A stretch of DNA of 64,000 nt from Amphiduros pacificus (GCA_949316495.1 OX439003.1:54933879-54997878); one strand, 5' to 3'; positions 45,898-59,350 are shown, counted from the first letter of the stretch. Translations and numbers: made by a program. The notes: generated by a model not told the origin, from the sequence alone.

Positions 45898-46157
45898 GGT
45901 TTGGTTTGGTTTGGTTGTTTGGGGTTTTACATCACTTTCAACATTATTTCAGTCATTTCATGATGAGACCTACTTGTAACAGATATAGTACTGCTTCACT
46001 GAATTGTCATGTCACGGGACTCAGCCCATGTGTGAAATTGTAAAATCATGATTTCAATCTCGGCATGGTGGGGGATCAAACCCACGACCTATGAATCACC
46101 ACAGAGGAGGTGGTGCTAGTACGCTGGTGCTCTACCCAACTGCGCCACGGCCCGTGA
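45898..46157 (-). mobile_element. SINE family 1, nearly complete with internal deletion
   Basis: Tail, body and tRNA-like head (CCAACTGCGCCACGGCCCGT at the high-coordinate end) are present, but about 50 nt of body around the CAGGTCC region is missing. Minus orientation. Confidence 0.82.
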
Positions 46158-47100
46158 CAGGGCAATACTAGTCCGAACTGTCTTCTGCAATATACAATTT
46201 GAAAAGCTGGGATCAACCATAATCCATGCTTCAAGATAATATTTCCATCATGTGAGATGAACTCAGATCTACAAGATATTATTTTGCTCTGGGGTTGCCC
46301 TCTAAATACTGCAATATATCTCTTTAAAATTTAAGAAAAGACTTTCTCCACAAATCAATTCTTGAGCTTTGTATCATCACATCATGTTATAATTGCATCG
46401 TAAATAACATTCTATTCTGCCTTATATTACAGTAAAGTAGAGAACGGCCTACCATGGTAATAATGTCTCTGTAAACAGCCAACTCTATTGTAAAATTGTG
46501 TTAGCATTACATAAAATTACATTTAGTTTTGTCAATTGACAAAACTAAACATAAATTTGAAATTGGGGTTCCTTCACTTGGATATGGTTTAATTGTTGTC
46601 ATAATGCCTGAGATATACATGTCTGCAAAGGAATGATTAATAGCATTCCCAAATAGCTTTCAGACCCATTAAAAATGGATGACCATATCGTATGTTTCTG
46701 ATGCCTGTGGCTTGAATGTACGTCCCAGTTGAGACTTTGGTCATTCTGCATAATTGAAGTGATTATTTAAATACAAAATGTCAAAAATATGGATCAGATA
46801 ATATATGAACGGTTGGTTTTGTTTTTCCATCTGGTATGTTCATAAGAGAAGGCTTTATAAAGGGTAGTATGTCGCTTATTTCTAACTGAGAGAAAGCCTA
46901 TGACACAACACAGAGATATGGAATGAGCGATTGTCTGACATAAAATTAAAGGGTTGTTTACCTCTTTTATTCATAATCTTCAATCATACAAATACTTTAA
47001 TTGATTGATTGGGTGCATCACTTTCTGATGCTTTGGATCAGGAAATGGTAGGTGTACTATCTGTCACCCTTTTTCTATCAGAATTGACAGAAATAATCAT

Positions 47101-47163
<63 letters not shown>

Positions 47164-47494
47164 TTAGAACTTTGATGAGATATATTTGAACAATCTTAAC
47201 ACAAAATTTGGACAAAATCACACTCAATATACCAGTCAGATTTACCAATACTTATCATGTGAACAATCTTAACACATAATTATTTTCAAAATATATTGGA
47301 TTCAATAAAAAAATCATTCATTTATTCTCATGACTTTGTAACAAACATTATACTTATGAGAGTTCTAAATATATTTATTGAGCACTGAGAAGGTGGAATT
47401 GTAGGTGATTTAATAAATCAGAAAACACATCCATATTATCTATATATGAAACTGCCAACATATATATTTGTAACTACCAAGTTACATGACATAA
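46158..47494. other. Intergenic downstream of KAP-C; (TG)n microsatellite at 47,104-47,162
   Basis: No gene seen. It contains a 28-bp perfect palindrome at 46,522-46,549 (TTTAGTTTTGTCAA and its reverse complement) and a (TG)n run of about 29 repeats. Confidence 0.6.
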
Positions 47495-50400
47495 TTATAT
47501 ATTTTCTTCATCCTCTTCAAATGCCTCATCCATAATTTGACCTTTCCACCACCTGCTTGGTTTAAATCCCAGAACATGGAACGCAGTTGGGACCATCTGC
47601 TTGTTTTCAACTTCAAACTCAAACTGATGATTGACTCTGACACCAGGTCCTCTTACAAACATAGGTACCATGATGTCACTGTCTGCATATCTGCCGTGTA
47701 TGAAGTCTAGTCCTCCATGGTCTGCAGAGAGTGTCACAAGAACCTCATCTGCCATTCCTAGTTCGTCAATCACATCCAAAATCCAGCCAATCTATTAAAA
47801 ATAATATTTGGTGATGAAAATTAATATTTTTTGTAATCATAAAATTATAAATCGAAACCCTGAAATCTAATTGAAATTTTCTTCAAAATATATCACACTA
47901 CAGTTATTTAGATGTTTTGCCATCATTTAAAAGAAATGAACTTAGTTGATAGATCTGCGAACCATGATATATTTTCTATTCTTTTTATTATTTTACCATA
48001 ATCATTGGGGTGGGGAATCGATGATGAAATATTACAAATATTGGTTTAAGCTCAGCATTCTTATATCAGTCCACATTCAAGGAACTTTGCATTGCAAGGT
48101 ACAGTCACATACTTTCTTTGTGCCCATTCATTCTTCAAATTTGCATTCAATTATCATAGACACAATTAGTTAGCTATTGTTCACTTGCTCCAGCAATAAA
48201 AGTGGGATTATATATTGAACAGAATGCAATTAAATTATCACCTGTTCATCTGAATTAGCCACAGCCTGTAGGTATTCAGCAGAACACCATGTGTAGGTAT
48301 GACCTTTAATGTCTACATCTCCTAAGTACACAAACGTATAAGACTTCTCAGCAGCAAGTAGAACATTGCGAAGATATTCTGAAATGATAAGCCAACATTG
48401 AAGCTTTCATGAAATCACAGAGGTCACAGGCAATTTTATAGAGATTTGGGATATGTTTAGATTAATCTAATTTACAAGGATTAGGGATATGAGGTGTATC
48501 TCTCATGAAGCAAAAAGCCTGGACCAGCATTTGACCATTTTCCCTGCATCTGGCAATTACCTTTGGAGGGACTTTATCTGTTTGGATTAACAAACCACAA
48601 GTCCCATTAGACTGCCAGTTAACGACTTCCTTAAACCGCCAAAGATATTTGCGCAACCCTGATTGCATGCGCACAGAAAATATTCCCATTAAAATGAATG
48701 ACTTGTTTCATCTATGGTAAATATATTTCATCAGTGTTACCATTAGATTTTTGAAATGGACAAGCACATTTATACCTTTAGAAATAAAACCTCTCTGGTA
48801 AAAAAGAAAGAAAGCAATCTGAGATGATTGACATTACTACTCATTGTTGGCATGACCAGTGACCCAGCTACAGCTTCCTGTATGCATGATTGAATGGGCC
48901 AGACCACATGGATTATCTTGAAGAAATGACACTTTTGTTTGAGAACACATAGAAAGATTGTCAAAAAAAGGAAATTTACTATTATATTGATGCATTACAA
49001 CAGTCAGATTGGATCAAATGCAAAACAAACAAACATTAATTGTTAGACATAAAGACGTGAATAGTCGGTAATTGTTATCAGATCAGTAATCTGAAGAAGG
49101 GTGCTTATTTTCTGTAGTGAAACATCCGAGCTGAGCTGTATATATCTTGGATGTCTGCTTCATGGAAGAAACACCTCATGGTTTGAAATACATATATCTG
49201 TTAATAAATATAAATATAAAATTTTTTCAAGAAATAAAAATATGGATAAACAGGCTTCAAATCTCTTGTGTTTCCAAATTTGATTGTTTGCAAGTTTTTA
49301 ATAAGGTGTTTGCACTCGATCACAGGTCAATTTTGATTTATGAATTATTTGGTAACAAATAATAATTGAGCTTACCTGATGCATTACCAGCCATATAAAC
49401 ATCTTCAATCTCATAATCCAATGGACCATACAATTCATAATCAACCATTCCGGGATATCCCCTATTAGACATATACTTGATCCAGTTCCAATCATAGAGA
49501 GAGGCTGTACGTATGTTGACATCACGACTCTTAAGTTCTTGGAACACACATGGCATGGACACATCAGGACCCATCATAGGAGTTATATCTTCATCACTAC
49601 CAGCCCAAGGAGGAATCCAATCATTATTAGTGATACCTGCCAAGAGTATAGATGATGATCAACCTATATCAGATGTGTGAAGCTCTTAATCGATCTGTTA
49701 GGATTCAAGGTCTGCATGATCATTTATTTTACAACACAGCTTTGTATTTACAATTCTTTTCAGTATTTGCCATGCATCACATTGACCTTTTCAATTCTCG
49801 CCAGGTCTATACAAATGATTATAGTGAGATTGGCATAGTAGATTTTCATGAAAATGAAAACATACTCATAGGAGGTTTTATGAAATATCAAATATAAAGA
49901 AACACAGACAATTAAACTGCAGCTGCTTGGATTGTGACTATGTCAAGCAAATATGACCGTATCTCAGAAATACTGTGGGAGACAATATAAGATTACGTAA
50001 TACAGTTAGTTACTAGGCCGGGGAAACATATTGTCCTTTGATGCAGACAATGTAGAATTGTTTCAAGAGAAAAGAACTTGAGCCCATTTAATATGATTAT
50101 GCTTATCAATATCTTTATACATATGAATTGCATGCATATATTTTTATATATATGAATTGCATTTAAGGAAAGAAAGTGCACTTCCCTCCTGACCAATTTC
50201 TGGCCAACAAACGGGGCTTATTTCCCCAAAGTCTGAGTGTTATTAAAAAAATATATTGGCATTATAAATCTTTCCAGTACTATTTAGATCACAGATCACC
50301 CAATACACCTTATGAGAATTAATAAGGACATTCAATCCTTGAGACCATGTAGCATGATCAAATATATTTTCTGAACCTGGAGTCAAACTGAAAACATCAT

Positions 50401-53400
50401 GTGTCATCCTCCTGATAAATTCATGGCAGGTCTAAGTTTTCTTCACTGGTATACATTTCAAACATTTCCTTTGTTGGTGACCAGGTAAAATTTGGAATGC
50501 TATAAAATATTAATCATCATATCAGGCACGGATGTAAGTAGTCCTTTAAAAATATCCAAACCTGTGTGCTCATGTGCATTTCCACATAGTTGGGCTGACC
50601 AACCCGGTCCAGATCCTGTTACCAAAACTGTTCTGGCATTATCTAAAGTATATGTACCAAACGCTGCCAGTCTGTCCATCATATTGGGCAAACCACCTGG
50701 GGCATCAGGCATACATAAAGGCTTCAGGCCATCCACACCCAATTGCACAATATGTCGGGCTAGTGGAAACTTTGGTTGTGATCCAGTTCCTGATAAACCA
50801 AATTTCATTGATGTAATGTGGTATATTTAATATGTTTTTGTAAAAATCATAATTTATATTTTTATGATTATAAAGCTTTGACACTGGCAGAAACAATGAC
50901 AATTAGGGAAATCACCAATAACAACTTGTTGATCTTTTCAGCAGTTTTGATCACTTCGTACTTGTAACTTAAAAATCAACTGAGGCATTGCAATGCCAAC
51001 ATTGGTGTGAGTTCTAATTATACATTTTGCTATAAATATATATAATTTTTATATAAATATATATGTATACTAAAGTATATTTTACATCTTGATTATAGAG
51101 AAACGTAATGCTCCTTTTCTTAAATTAGCACAAATACTTTATATTAGGTAAAAAGAGTAAAAATGTACTATACCTGTGCATTTAGGTACACCACAATAGT
51201 CCCTCACTACAAATTCATCAGTTGTAAAACACCAGGGTCCTTGTGGATCATTATCTGGGTTCCTGCAATAATTGTTAGCTGCTGCAAGATCCTTATCAGG
51301 AAATCGGTTTGGATCAGTCAAAGTATGTGCATGAGGAAACTGTTCATCCCATCTCTGACAATCTAACCCAGAACTTGTTATGGATAAGATACCATTATAT
51401 TCTCTTCCAGTGTTACTAGATTTACAGCCTGAAAGTGTAGCAAATCTACAATTGATATTATTGAAAAATTACAATCACTAAATATATCCATTTATTGTTT
51501 GAACATATTGTCTGAACTATATCAACAGAGAAAATTGTCTTGAACTAGCATCTATATTATTCTCGTATAGGTATACTGGTAGTACAATTGGTAAGTCATC
51601 TATCTACTGTACACAAATGGGGTTGGATTCCACATGAAGAGTTGCTTCATGGTCCAGAAAGATGGATATCCAGTGCTCCACAACTTATCACAAAATATGT
51701 TGTGTTGTCCTATTTATTTGAAAATGCTAAATATACCAAATTGTTCTTTGAGAAGTTTGTGGCAATTATTTTTATTTAAACTGATATTCAATATACCTTA
51801 CAGTGTGCTAATATAGGTTTTTAGTCGTAAAGATCAGTGAAGACTATTTGCCACAGCATATTTTTATCTGTGCTTATGTTTTACATCAATAGAAATTTTA
51901 GATTATTTTGTTTTGGACTTGTCATGACCATGCTCATTATCATTTGACAGGATGTCACATATCTTAAAGGGCCAGTTCCTAATAATCTAACCTTATTTTC
52001 TTTTAACGTGTAATGAAAGATATGGTAATAAGATATCATACCACACACATCCTACATTTATCTAGCCAACTGTTTATTTACAAATTGGATCTTTTTTGTG
52101 GCCCTCCTGGAAAGAAAGGTCGGGTTTGGGAGGGTAATAAAACTTCGGAGGATTATACGTCACAAGTGTAACTCCTTATCCTGGGAAACTGGGTCTCACA
52201 ATGGTTGGTGAAGCTGGACCCTCAACATGTACTCAAAATAAGCAACCCTGATTGTCAGGGGAATTGTGTGTTGTAAACATTTGCAACAAAAGTAATTGAC
52301 ATGGGGTAAATGTTTTCAATTACCTCAAAGTTGTGGCAACACAAGTTTGAAATACACAAAATATGCAGGTTTGAAACACAGCCAGGGTTATCTATGAAGA
52401 GACCATTTTGTTCTTGAGTTAGAATATGGTAACAGTTTGGCCAGAAAAATGGTTATCAGAGGTTCCCTAAAATGAACTGTAATTCTTATTAGACCACATC
52501 CCAAACCTAGTGCTGATTAGATTAGCTGAACAGACATTTCATAATCCACAAAACAGAGGAAGAAGGGGGTGTAAAATTGCCATCCCTGAACTTCACCCTG
52601 CTCAATAAACCAGCCTGAAGATGGCTCAGACCCACTTCTTTCATCCTCAGATGATCCAAATAAACTTTGGCCCTCTTTCATGTCAACACTTGTTAAACTA
52701 TCACTATCTGTAATATCTTCCTCCGTCTCCATAATGCTGGGCTAGGGGTTTTCCCAAAATGTTACACTCTCTGCGTTACCACCCCACATGACAGGGGATA
52801 ATAAAATTTCCGATTGACTTCGGAGATATGTCATGATCCAAACTTTTAGGTGAAATTTGATCATCACAATGTTTACAAGATACACTTGAAATGTGTGAGA
52901 TGACTACTGGCAACCAAATGAATGATTTTATGACAAAAAAACACATGGTCTGGGGTACAACCCAATTATTAGGAACAGGCCCTTTAAATTGGAATTCATG
53001 AGATTGATGTGATGTAATTTGAAATCATTAATAGGACATACCTTGACATATGCTGAGACTACAATATTCCCATTCAATTTGTGGATCAGTAGTATAACAC
53101 CAGGGACCATTTGCCTGACTGCCACCAGGGTTTCTACAGTAGTTGCTTGCTTCTGCTAGTGTGTCGTCTGGATAGCTGTCTGAGTCAGTCCAGTCATGAG
53201 AATGTGGTGCTTGTCTATCCCACCTCTGACACACTCGTCCAGTTCTGGTCTGGCTCACTGTTCCTACATATTCCTCACCAAGTGTGGTTTGCTTGCAATT
53301 GCTGGATGCTTAAGAAATAATAATAAACATAATTTGCATTGTACAATTTCCTCTCATGCAACAGAAATTTTACATTCTTCAAAACTTCTGATGTGTGAAA

Positions 53401-55926
53401 CTTAAAATTTGTTCAGTGAGCATGTGGTCAAAATATATGACTCTGAAAAATGACATAATATCCATAAATTCTTACGCTTGCAGATGGGAATATCACAGTA
53501 TTCCCATTCTCCCTCCAGAGAGTCTTCCAAATAGCACCAAGGTCCATTGGGGCGACTATCCAGGTTACGGCAGTAATTATGAGCATCATTTGGTGAAAAA
53601 CCAGTTTTCTGAAAGAAATTTATCATACAAAATGATATTTCATTCTCATACAAACTCTAGTTTATCAATCTTAATTTCCATGTACGCAACTTAATAATAA
53701 ATACATTGCTGTGTTATAAAAATGATTAGACCTTACATTTTAAGTCGGAAAATTAGATTTATTGTTCTCAATTGTTTATATATATATATATATATATATA
53801 AATCGTATATACATCATTATATATATAATATATACCTGTGGATATGTTATGTTTTATTTTGCAGAAATAACATTCCAAACCTTAATTTCTGTAACAGTAA
53901 GAGAATCCCAGTCTTTACAAACTTGTCCACTTTCGGTTGTTGATTGACTTCCTCTGTATTCAGTTCCAAGATCAGAATATTTGCATTCTGGATATACTAG
54001 ACAAAAATAGCAGAAAAATAGCAACCGTTATGAAACATACTGCACTAAATCTGGTCTTTCTGCAGTATAAATAGTATTGTATAAGATATGAACTAATAAA
54101 TTTAATCTGATATCGTCGCCATAAAACTATCGAAAAAAGATTTCTTTGACTGGCTAAGTCTGGATATGGCAATTAATGTTCCATGCAGTTTCAAAATCAA
54201 AGTATAATGTACAGCTTGCATATATATAGAGAGAAACATATAGAAAGAGAGATATAGATAGTATATTGTTCTCTGAAATCTCAGATCAATGTTTGACTCA
54301 CACCAACACATTGGAATATCACAGTGTTCCCATCTAACTCCCGGATCCGTTGTGTAGCACCAGGGGCCCTCTGGCTCCTCATCTGGATTTCGACAATGAT
54401 TAGACACCTCTTCCATACTGGCATCTGGGAAGTCTTTGGGGTCAGTAAAGCCATGAGAGTGAGGCTCCTGGCTTGACCATGACTGGCAGGTTCTTCCACT
54501 TGAAGTTGTGCTCACAGAACCTCTATAATCATAGCCTAACTTCACCTTCTTACATTCTGAAATACAAAACTAAAATGTCACAAAAATATTTATTATTCAA
54601 TACAGAATGAATTGTTTTTTGAAATCATAGTTTAGCAATATTTCAATGTAAATCTCACATCATAAAAAAACGATTTTTTAATATGTTGATGACATCGGCT
54701 AGTTCGAGAAAACATGCAATAATGATATAGGTATGTTTTTAGAATCAACACAAATTGTGATCATCTATCAGAGAACAATGTAACCCTGTTTATAGGTTGT
54801 TACCAAATGCTGACATACTGTATATAGTATTCACGAACTCTGTAAGATAAAGATATCAGTAAAGAAGTAAATGTACAAAGCATGATGGAGGAAAACATGA
54901 CATGAAAATAAGGACATAGTTGTCTGCTTATCAGCCCTAGTGTCTCTGTGGTGATCCAAAGGTTGTGAGTTCGATGCCCGGCCATGCCGAAATTGAAATC
55001 ATGATATAATTTCACACACCAGCTTAGGCCTGTGCTTAAAGAGTTACCCCATTGGCCTTGTAAATCTGTGAGTGGGAGGGGGGGGGTTGCCATGTCAAGG
55101 ACCTGCGACATGACAATTCAGTGAGGCAGCACTTTATAGGTCTCGTCATAGTGTTGAAAGTGATGTAAAATCCCAAACAAACAAAGCATGCCACTGACTG
55201 TGGTGTATTTCTGCAATTTATTAGCATCATTTATACCTGAAAGGTTGTAAATCTGTGACTAGGATTGTCATGTCAAGGGCCTGTGATACTACAATTCAGT
55301 GCGACGGCACTCTGCTAAAGGTAGACCTTCTAACATATCAGTAGCCTTTAAAATATCTTTCATGAGCAGCTTAACCATAAACTTACAAAATATATTACAA
55401 AATCTTGGGCGATGTCGGTTCATTCGACTTTTGCATTCAGTTAAAGAACAGAATGCAGAAAGAGTTGGCGAGGACTCAGACCCCCATATATGTGAAATGT
55501 TGTAACATAATGAATATCATATAACTGATACAATTACATTTTCTTTCTCTGTACCAATGACCTTTCAGAGAAATAATAATATTCAAATCAAAGATTTATG
55601 CAGATGATAGCCTCCTATAAAAACAGTTGGAAAGTAAGACAACAAAGCACAACTACGAGAGGACCTAATTCACATGAAGAATGATCAAATGAATGGCAAA
55701 GAGACTACAATTCCCAGATGTCCAGTTTGTAATCTGTTGGCATCAGCAGCTGGAATGGGTCAGCTTTCTCCATTGTTCAACATTATACTCTCTTTTGAAC
55801 GCATGTTGGCGTAACCGTATGGAACTACAGAATGTTTATGTTTAAAATGTTTTCAACACACTAACCTGGAATAGTTCCATACACAAACCCCTTTAAAAAC
55901 AATATGTACCACAAGAAGGACAACAT
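47495..55926 (-). CDS. KAP-C: secreted four-kringle/alkaline-phosphatase-like enzyme (669 aa, 10 exons)
   Basis: Exons: 55926-55866, 54556-54302, 53996-53881, 53608-53476, 53308-53042, 51428-51174, 50789-50562, 49636-49376, 48378-48242, 47791-47495; 2010 nt, open throughout. Compared with A and B, exon 4 is one codon shorter and exon 10 ends EEDEENI, four residues longer. Signal peptide MLSFLWYILFLKGFVYG; two in-frame ATGs lie just upstream (MIMRM), so the start could be up to 4 codons earlier. Catalytic motifs: VDGLKP, SGPGW, DVDIKGH, SADHGG and IHG, so metal ligands are kept. Introns are mostly unalignable with A/B and much longer, one holding a 1-kb DNA element, yet exons 2, 5, 6, 8, 9 and 10 are nearly identical to B while 1, 3, 4 and 7 are clearly diverged. 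Confidence 0.83.
51964..52987. mobile_element. TTAA-flanked DNA transposon (piggyBac-like, non-autonomous) in KAP-C intron 5
   Basis: Ends in TTAA on both sides with terminal inverted repeats AGGGCCAGTTCCTAATAAT and, reversed, AGGGCCTGTTCCTAATAAT (18 of 19). TTAA target duplication is the hallmark of piggyBac-type elements. Inside is a minus-strand acidic ORF remnant (52,732-52,517, TDSDSLTSVDMKEG, SEDERSGSEPSSGW) of unknown origin. KAP-A and KAP-B have a short intron here without it. Family assignment rests on the TTAA and TIR only. Confidence 0.75.
53776..53801. repeat. (TA)n microsatellite in KAP-C intron 3
   Basis: About 12 TA repeats, then further AT-rich palindromic sequence to 53,836. 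Confidence 0.8.
54923..55185 (+). mobile_element. SINE family 1 in KAP-C intron 1
   Basis: Plus-oriented copy with B box GAGTTCGATGCCC, body (AAGGACCTGCGACATGACAA) and tail TCCCAAACAAACAAA; the A-box end is missing and the body has a deletion near the 3' end. Confidence 0.82.
55243..55332 (+). mobile_element. SINE family 1, internal fragment
   Basis: TAAATCTGTGACTAGGATTG, TGTCATGTCAAGGGCCTGTG, CAATTCAGTG: diverged body fragment just downstream of the previous copy. Confidence 0.55.
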
Positions 55927-55960
55927 TCTCATAATCATGTGACAGCAATTATTTCAATTG

Positions 55961-55970
55961 TTTATTTAAA
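55961..55970 (-). promoter_or_regulatory. TATA-like box of KAP-C
   Basis: TTTAAATAAA on the minus strand about 45 nt upstream of the ATG at 55,926, the counterpart of the KAP-A and KAP-B TATA boxes. Confidence 0.4.
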
Positions 55971-56277
55971 AAGTGATACTAGATTATATATGAGTTATTT
56001 AATCTTAAACATATGTTCATTCTCATATGAATGCCATATTATCTTTGTTGTTTGGTTGATCTAAAAAAATAAAGGTCCCAATACGTAAACAATGACTAGA
56101 CATTTGTACCTTGTTATTGTAACTTTGTTGCATGTTTACACGACATTTATTTGCAGTGATGCAATATATCAAATGAAACCACTGAAGATGTATGTGATAT
56201 CAAGTTAAATATTAGCAATAATTATTAACAATTGTACCAATAAAAAAACAAATTCCTTTGTTTTCACGAAATATGAT
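55971..56277. other. Intergenic upstream of KAP-C
   Basis: AT-rich, no gene seen. Unlike A and B there is no 36-bp minisatellite upstream of this gene. Confidence 0.35.
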
Positions 56278-56460
56278 AAATTTGTTTATTTGTTTGGGGT
56301 TTTACATCACTTTCCATATCATTTCAGCCATTTTGTGACGAGACCAGCAGATAATAGTGCTGCCTCACTGAGTTGTAATGTCGCAGGTCCTTGACATGAC
56401 CTTGTCCTTAACATGACAACCCACCCAGTCAGGGATAACCCTTTAGGCAAGGGCGTCAGA
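56278..56460 (-). mobile_element. SINE family 1, head-truncated
   Basis: TTTGTTTGGGGTTTTACATC, GCTGCCTCACTGAGTTGTAA and a partly duplicated CCTTGACATGACCTTGTCCT region; minus orientation, tRNA-like head absent. Confidence 0.75.
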
Positions 56461-56944
56461 AACAAACAAACCATCAATTTATTCTGCAGATCTTCATTTG
56501 CGATATCTAGAAAAGTCACTATCCCCCCACAATCTCAGGAATTAGTTGAGTCTTAGGAAAGGATAAGTATGTACTGTCGTTAGACCTGAGGCCCCTCTCG
56601 CCCTGTCTAAAAAAGGAGTAGATCTCTCCTGTATGCTAAACTATTAATAGATTGGTGGAATCCCTTTAGGGCATGCTGGGGTATCCAGTTTTGTCTTTTT
56701 ATATATCCACTTTGCTGAAAGTGTTTTGTCTTAATACGTTTTTGTGAATATTTCAAATTAATAGCATTAAGGTCAGGTTTAGAAAAATGACATCATGAAA
56801 TCTTACAGGAATTCCCATTAGATTGAACAAAATGGCCGCTGACCTCAACCAGCCCTACTGGATCGCACAGATTTATCTGCCGCTAGATGGAGTTGGCTGG
56901 TAGATCGGCTAATCCAAGTAGGGATATGATCTTCAAGCTCACGT

Positions 56945-57085
56945 GACTTCTCTCCAGCCTTTTTCGACCTGCTTAAACACCTCGTCAGGAGACATGAAAC
57001 TCCCAAGAGGAGAGACATCGGTTGTGAAAGCTCTACCAATGTTCATCACGCCATCTGGTGGGGAAAAGTGGTGTGAGACCCAATC
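56945..57085 (-). other. Possible exon or gene relic of unknown family
   Basis: A minus-strand open stretch reads GDWVSHHFSPPDGVMN, IGRAFTTDVSPLGSFMS, PDEVFKQVEKGWREV and ends at a donor-like CAC|GTGAGC. The amino-acid composition looks protein-like and the GC content is higher than around it. No family recognised and no partner exons found, so it may be a relic. Confidence 0.25.
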
Positions 57086-57341
57086 TCCATATCATGATGG
57101 ATTTTTATCAATGTTGTCACGAATATATTGATTACTCTTCTCTGCATGAGTAGATATTAGATCATATAGGTATCTCACATGAAAGACATAAAGTTTAGGT
57201 TTTCCAAATTGTTATTCAAAATAAGTTCGTATTGCTTAATTTTATTAGATTTCTAGACCTGAGGGTCAATTAGTACTTTCTCTTCCAGCATCTTACTGGA
57301 GCGACTTGGCCTCCTGCTATGCAGAACCCAGGCTACAGCCG

Positions 57342-57490
<149 letters not shown>

Positions 57491-58900
57491 AGCCTACCTG
57501 TTTCGTGGTTCCCCTGCAGGATTCCCAGACAGGCTGATAAAGCTCATTGGAAGCATCTGTTGTGGTCCTGTGCCCCTGCGATAGCACCACTAGCCTTATC
57601 AAACCCCAAGCCACACAACTAGTTCATTGTCCCTCAAGCTGAACCATATCTTTTTCAATTCTGATATTGTCAAGGTAATTTTCCCATTACAGATCTTTGA
57701 GGTTCCCCCATATTAGCACATTTTCCCATTTAGATGATCAGATCAAGATCATTTGGACGAAAGTTACCCAATAATTGTATTTTCTGTATGTTTGAATCTT
57801 TATTGACAATATCTAACTGAAAATGTTTGTAATTGTTACAGTAATAGTTACTGTGCATTGTGATAATTCTCTTTCATCGACACAAGTTCATTTGTCCTCA
57901 TCTGCCATTTCAGTGTCCTTAATTTATAATTAGCTTCTCAATTCCTTAAAAGGTTGTACCAATCGTGCTCTGAATGATTTACTTACCATGCCATAAAGAT
58001 GCTAGCATTAATATTTGGGACCAAACCAGTGATCATATAGTAAATTTGCCAAAGGGAAGATGCAATAATACAATAATCAGAATGAAAACTTTCATATCTG
58101 TATCCAATCACATTGACTTCATTTTAGTATATTTGGGCAGATATTGTGGTTATCAGATGCTGCATACATCTTGTGTATCTCGTAATATATTACTACTTAA
58201 CATTAGACTCCACGGTCCCTTCCTTGTGACTCATTATTCTAGATCACACTTTGTGCTTATTTTCCAGGGGATTTGCCAAGATTACAAGCAGGGACACCAA
58301 TAACATATGATTATCAAGGTCAGGCAGCATTTATTTGATTTTTTGTTATGACATTTTCAGGACGAATAAAGACATAATATGTTTCAATTAAATTCTATAT
58401 TCAGCACGTGCGTTTTCCTTTTTCCAGTGTCTTTTAGATTGTCAAACATGGACTGAAAAACAGTTTGCTTGCACAAAGAAATCTGGCAGCCAATTGCAGG
58501 GTTAGATATTTTACAAAACAAAACAGGAAAATCATTATTTCTACATTTTAGATGATTACTTTTTCACAAGAAAGGACTTCAACGAATACATTATGCTGAG
58601 GCTGCTTTAACCATACATTTATTTGCCTGATAAGAGAATCCTAACCATTCATATGATATAATATCCGCACAGGAAATGTATTTCCGGAGGATGCATTTAT
58701 GCATTCATCATGATTATCTTAAATCAGTATACTTTGTACCATGAAATATCATACTTAATTAGTTATTCAAAGAATGATGGTGCATTCATGTTCTAATGTT
58801 TCTTGTGCTAATTACCTTTGATGTATCAGACTATATCTTGTTAAAATATTCATGGCCATATTTCATCACATGTAAAGATTATCATGGTTGTGGTCAAAGA
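57491..58900. other. Intergenic between KAP-C upstream region and Penelope-like remnant
   Basis: No convincing gene. Short ORFs only; AT-rich. Confidence 0.3.
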
Positions 58901-58904
58901 ATAT

Positions 58905-59350
58905 CTTCAAAGTGTAATCAGATAATTGTACATCCAATTTTCCTCTGGATGTTTATCAATACAGTAAGAAATTGCTTGTTTGCCAAGTTCATTGTTAATG
59001 TTGCTATAGAGACTTGAAATGTCAAATGTCACAAAAACTTCTGAATCATTGATTGTCTTTGGTAAATGATTGAGAAAATCAAGATCATCTCCAACATAAG
59101 ATTTTACATGCTTTATAAAGCGTTTAAGAAGTATATCAACTAGATTACTCAATCTGTGTGTTGGACAAATTGGACCAGCTACAATAGGTCACAGGTCTTC
59201 AGGTTTATTTATTATAATGTATGGCGATCTCTGTCTACTAACTGCATCAGTGATTTCTTTACTTTTATGTACCTTTGGCAGGCCATAAAATTGACTGGTC
59301 TTGTTTTCAAATTTAACCAAGTAATCCTTTTCTTTTTGCGTTAGATCTTT
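58905..59350 (-). mobile_element. Penelope-like element reverse transcriptase remnant
   Basis: Minus strand: QFYGLPKVHKSKEIT, then PIVAGPICPTHRLSNLVD, HVKSYVGDDLDFLNHLP and FVTFDISSLYSNINNELGKQA. These are the conserved early RT blocks of Penelope-like elements (GLPKxHK, RPIVxG, DxxSLYxNI). The catalytic YxDD part, endonuclease and 5' end are absent. It is a broken fragment with few interruptions in what remains. Confidence 0.8.
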
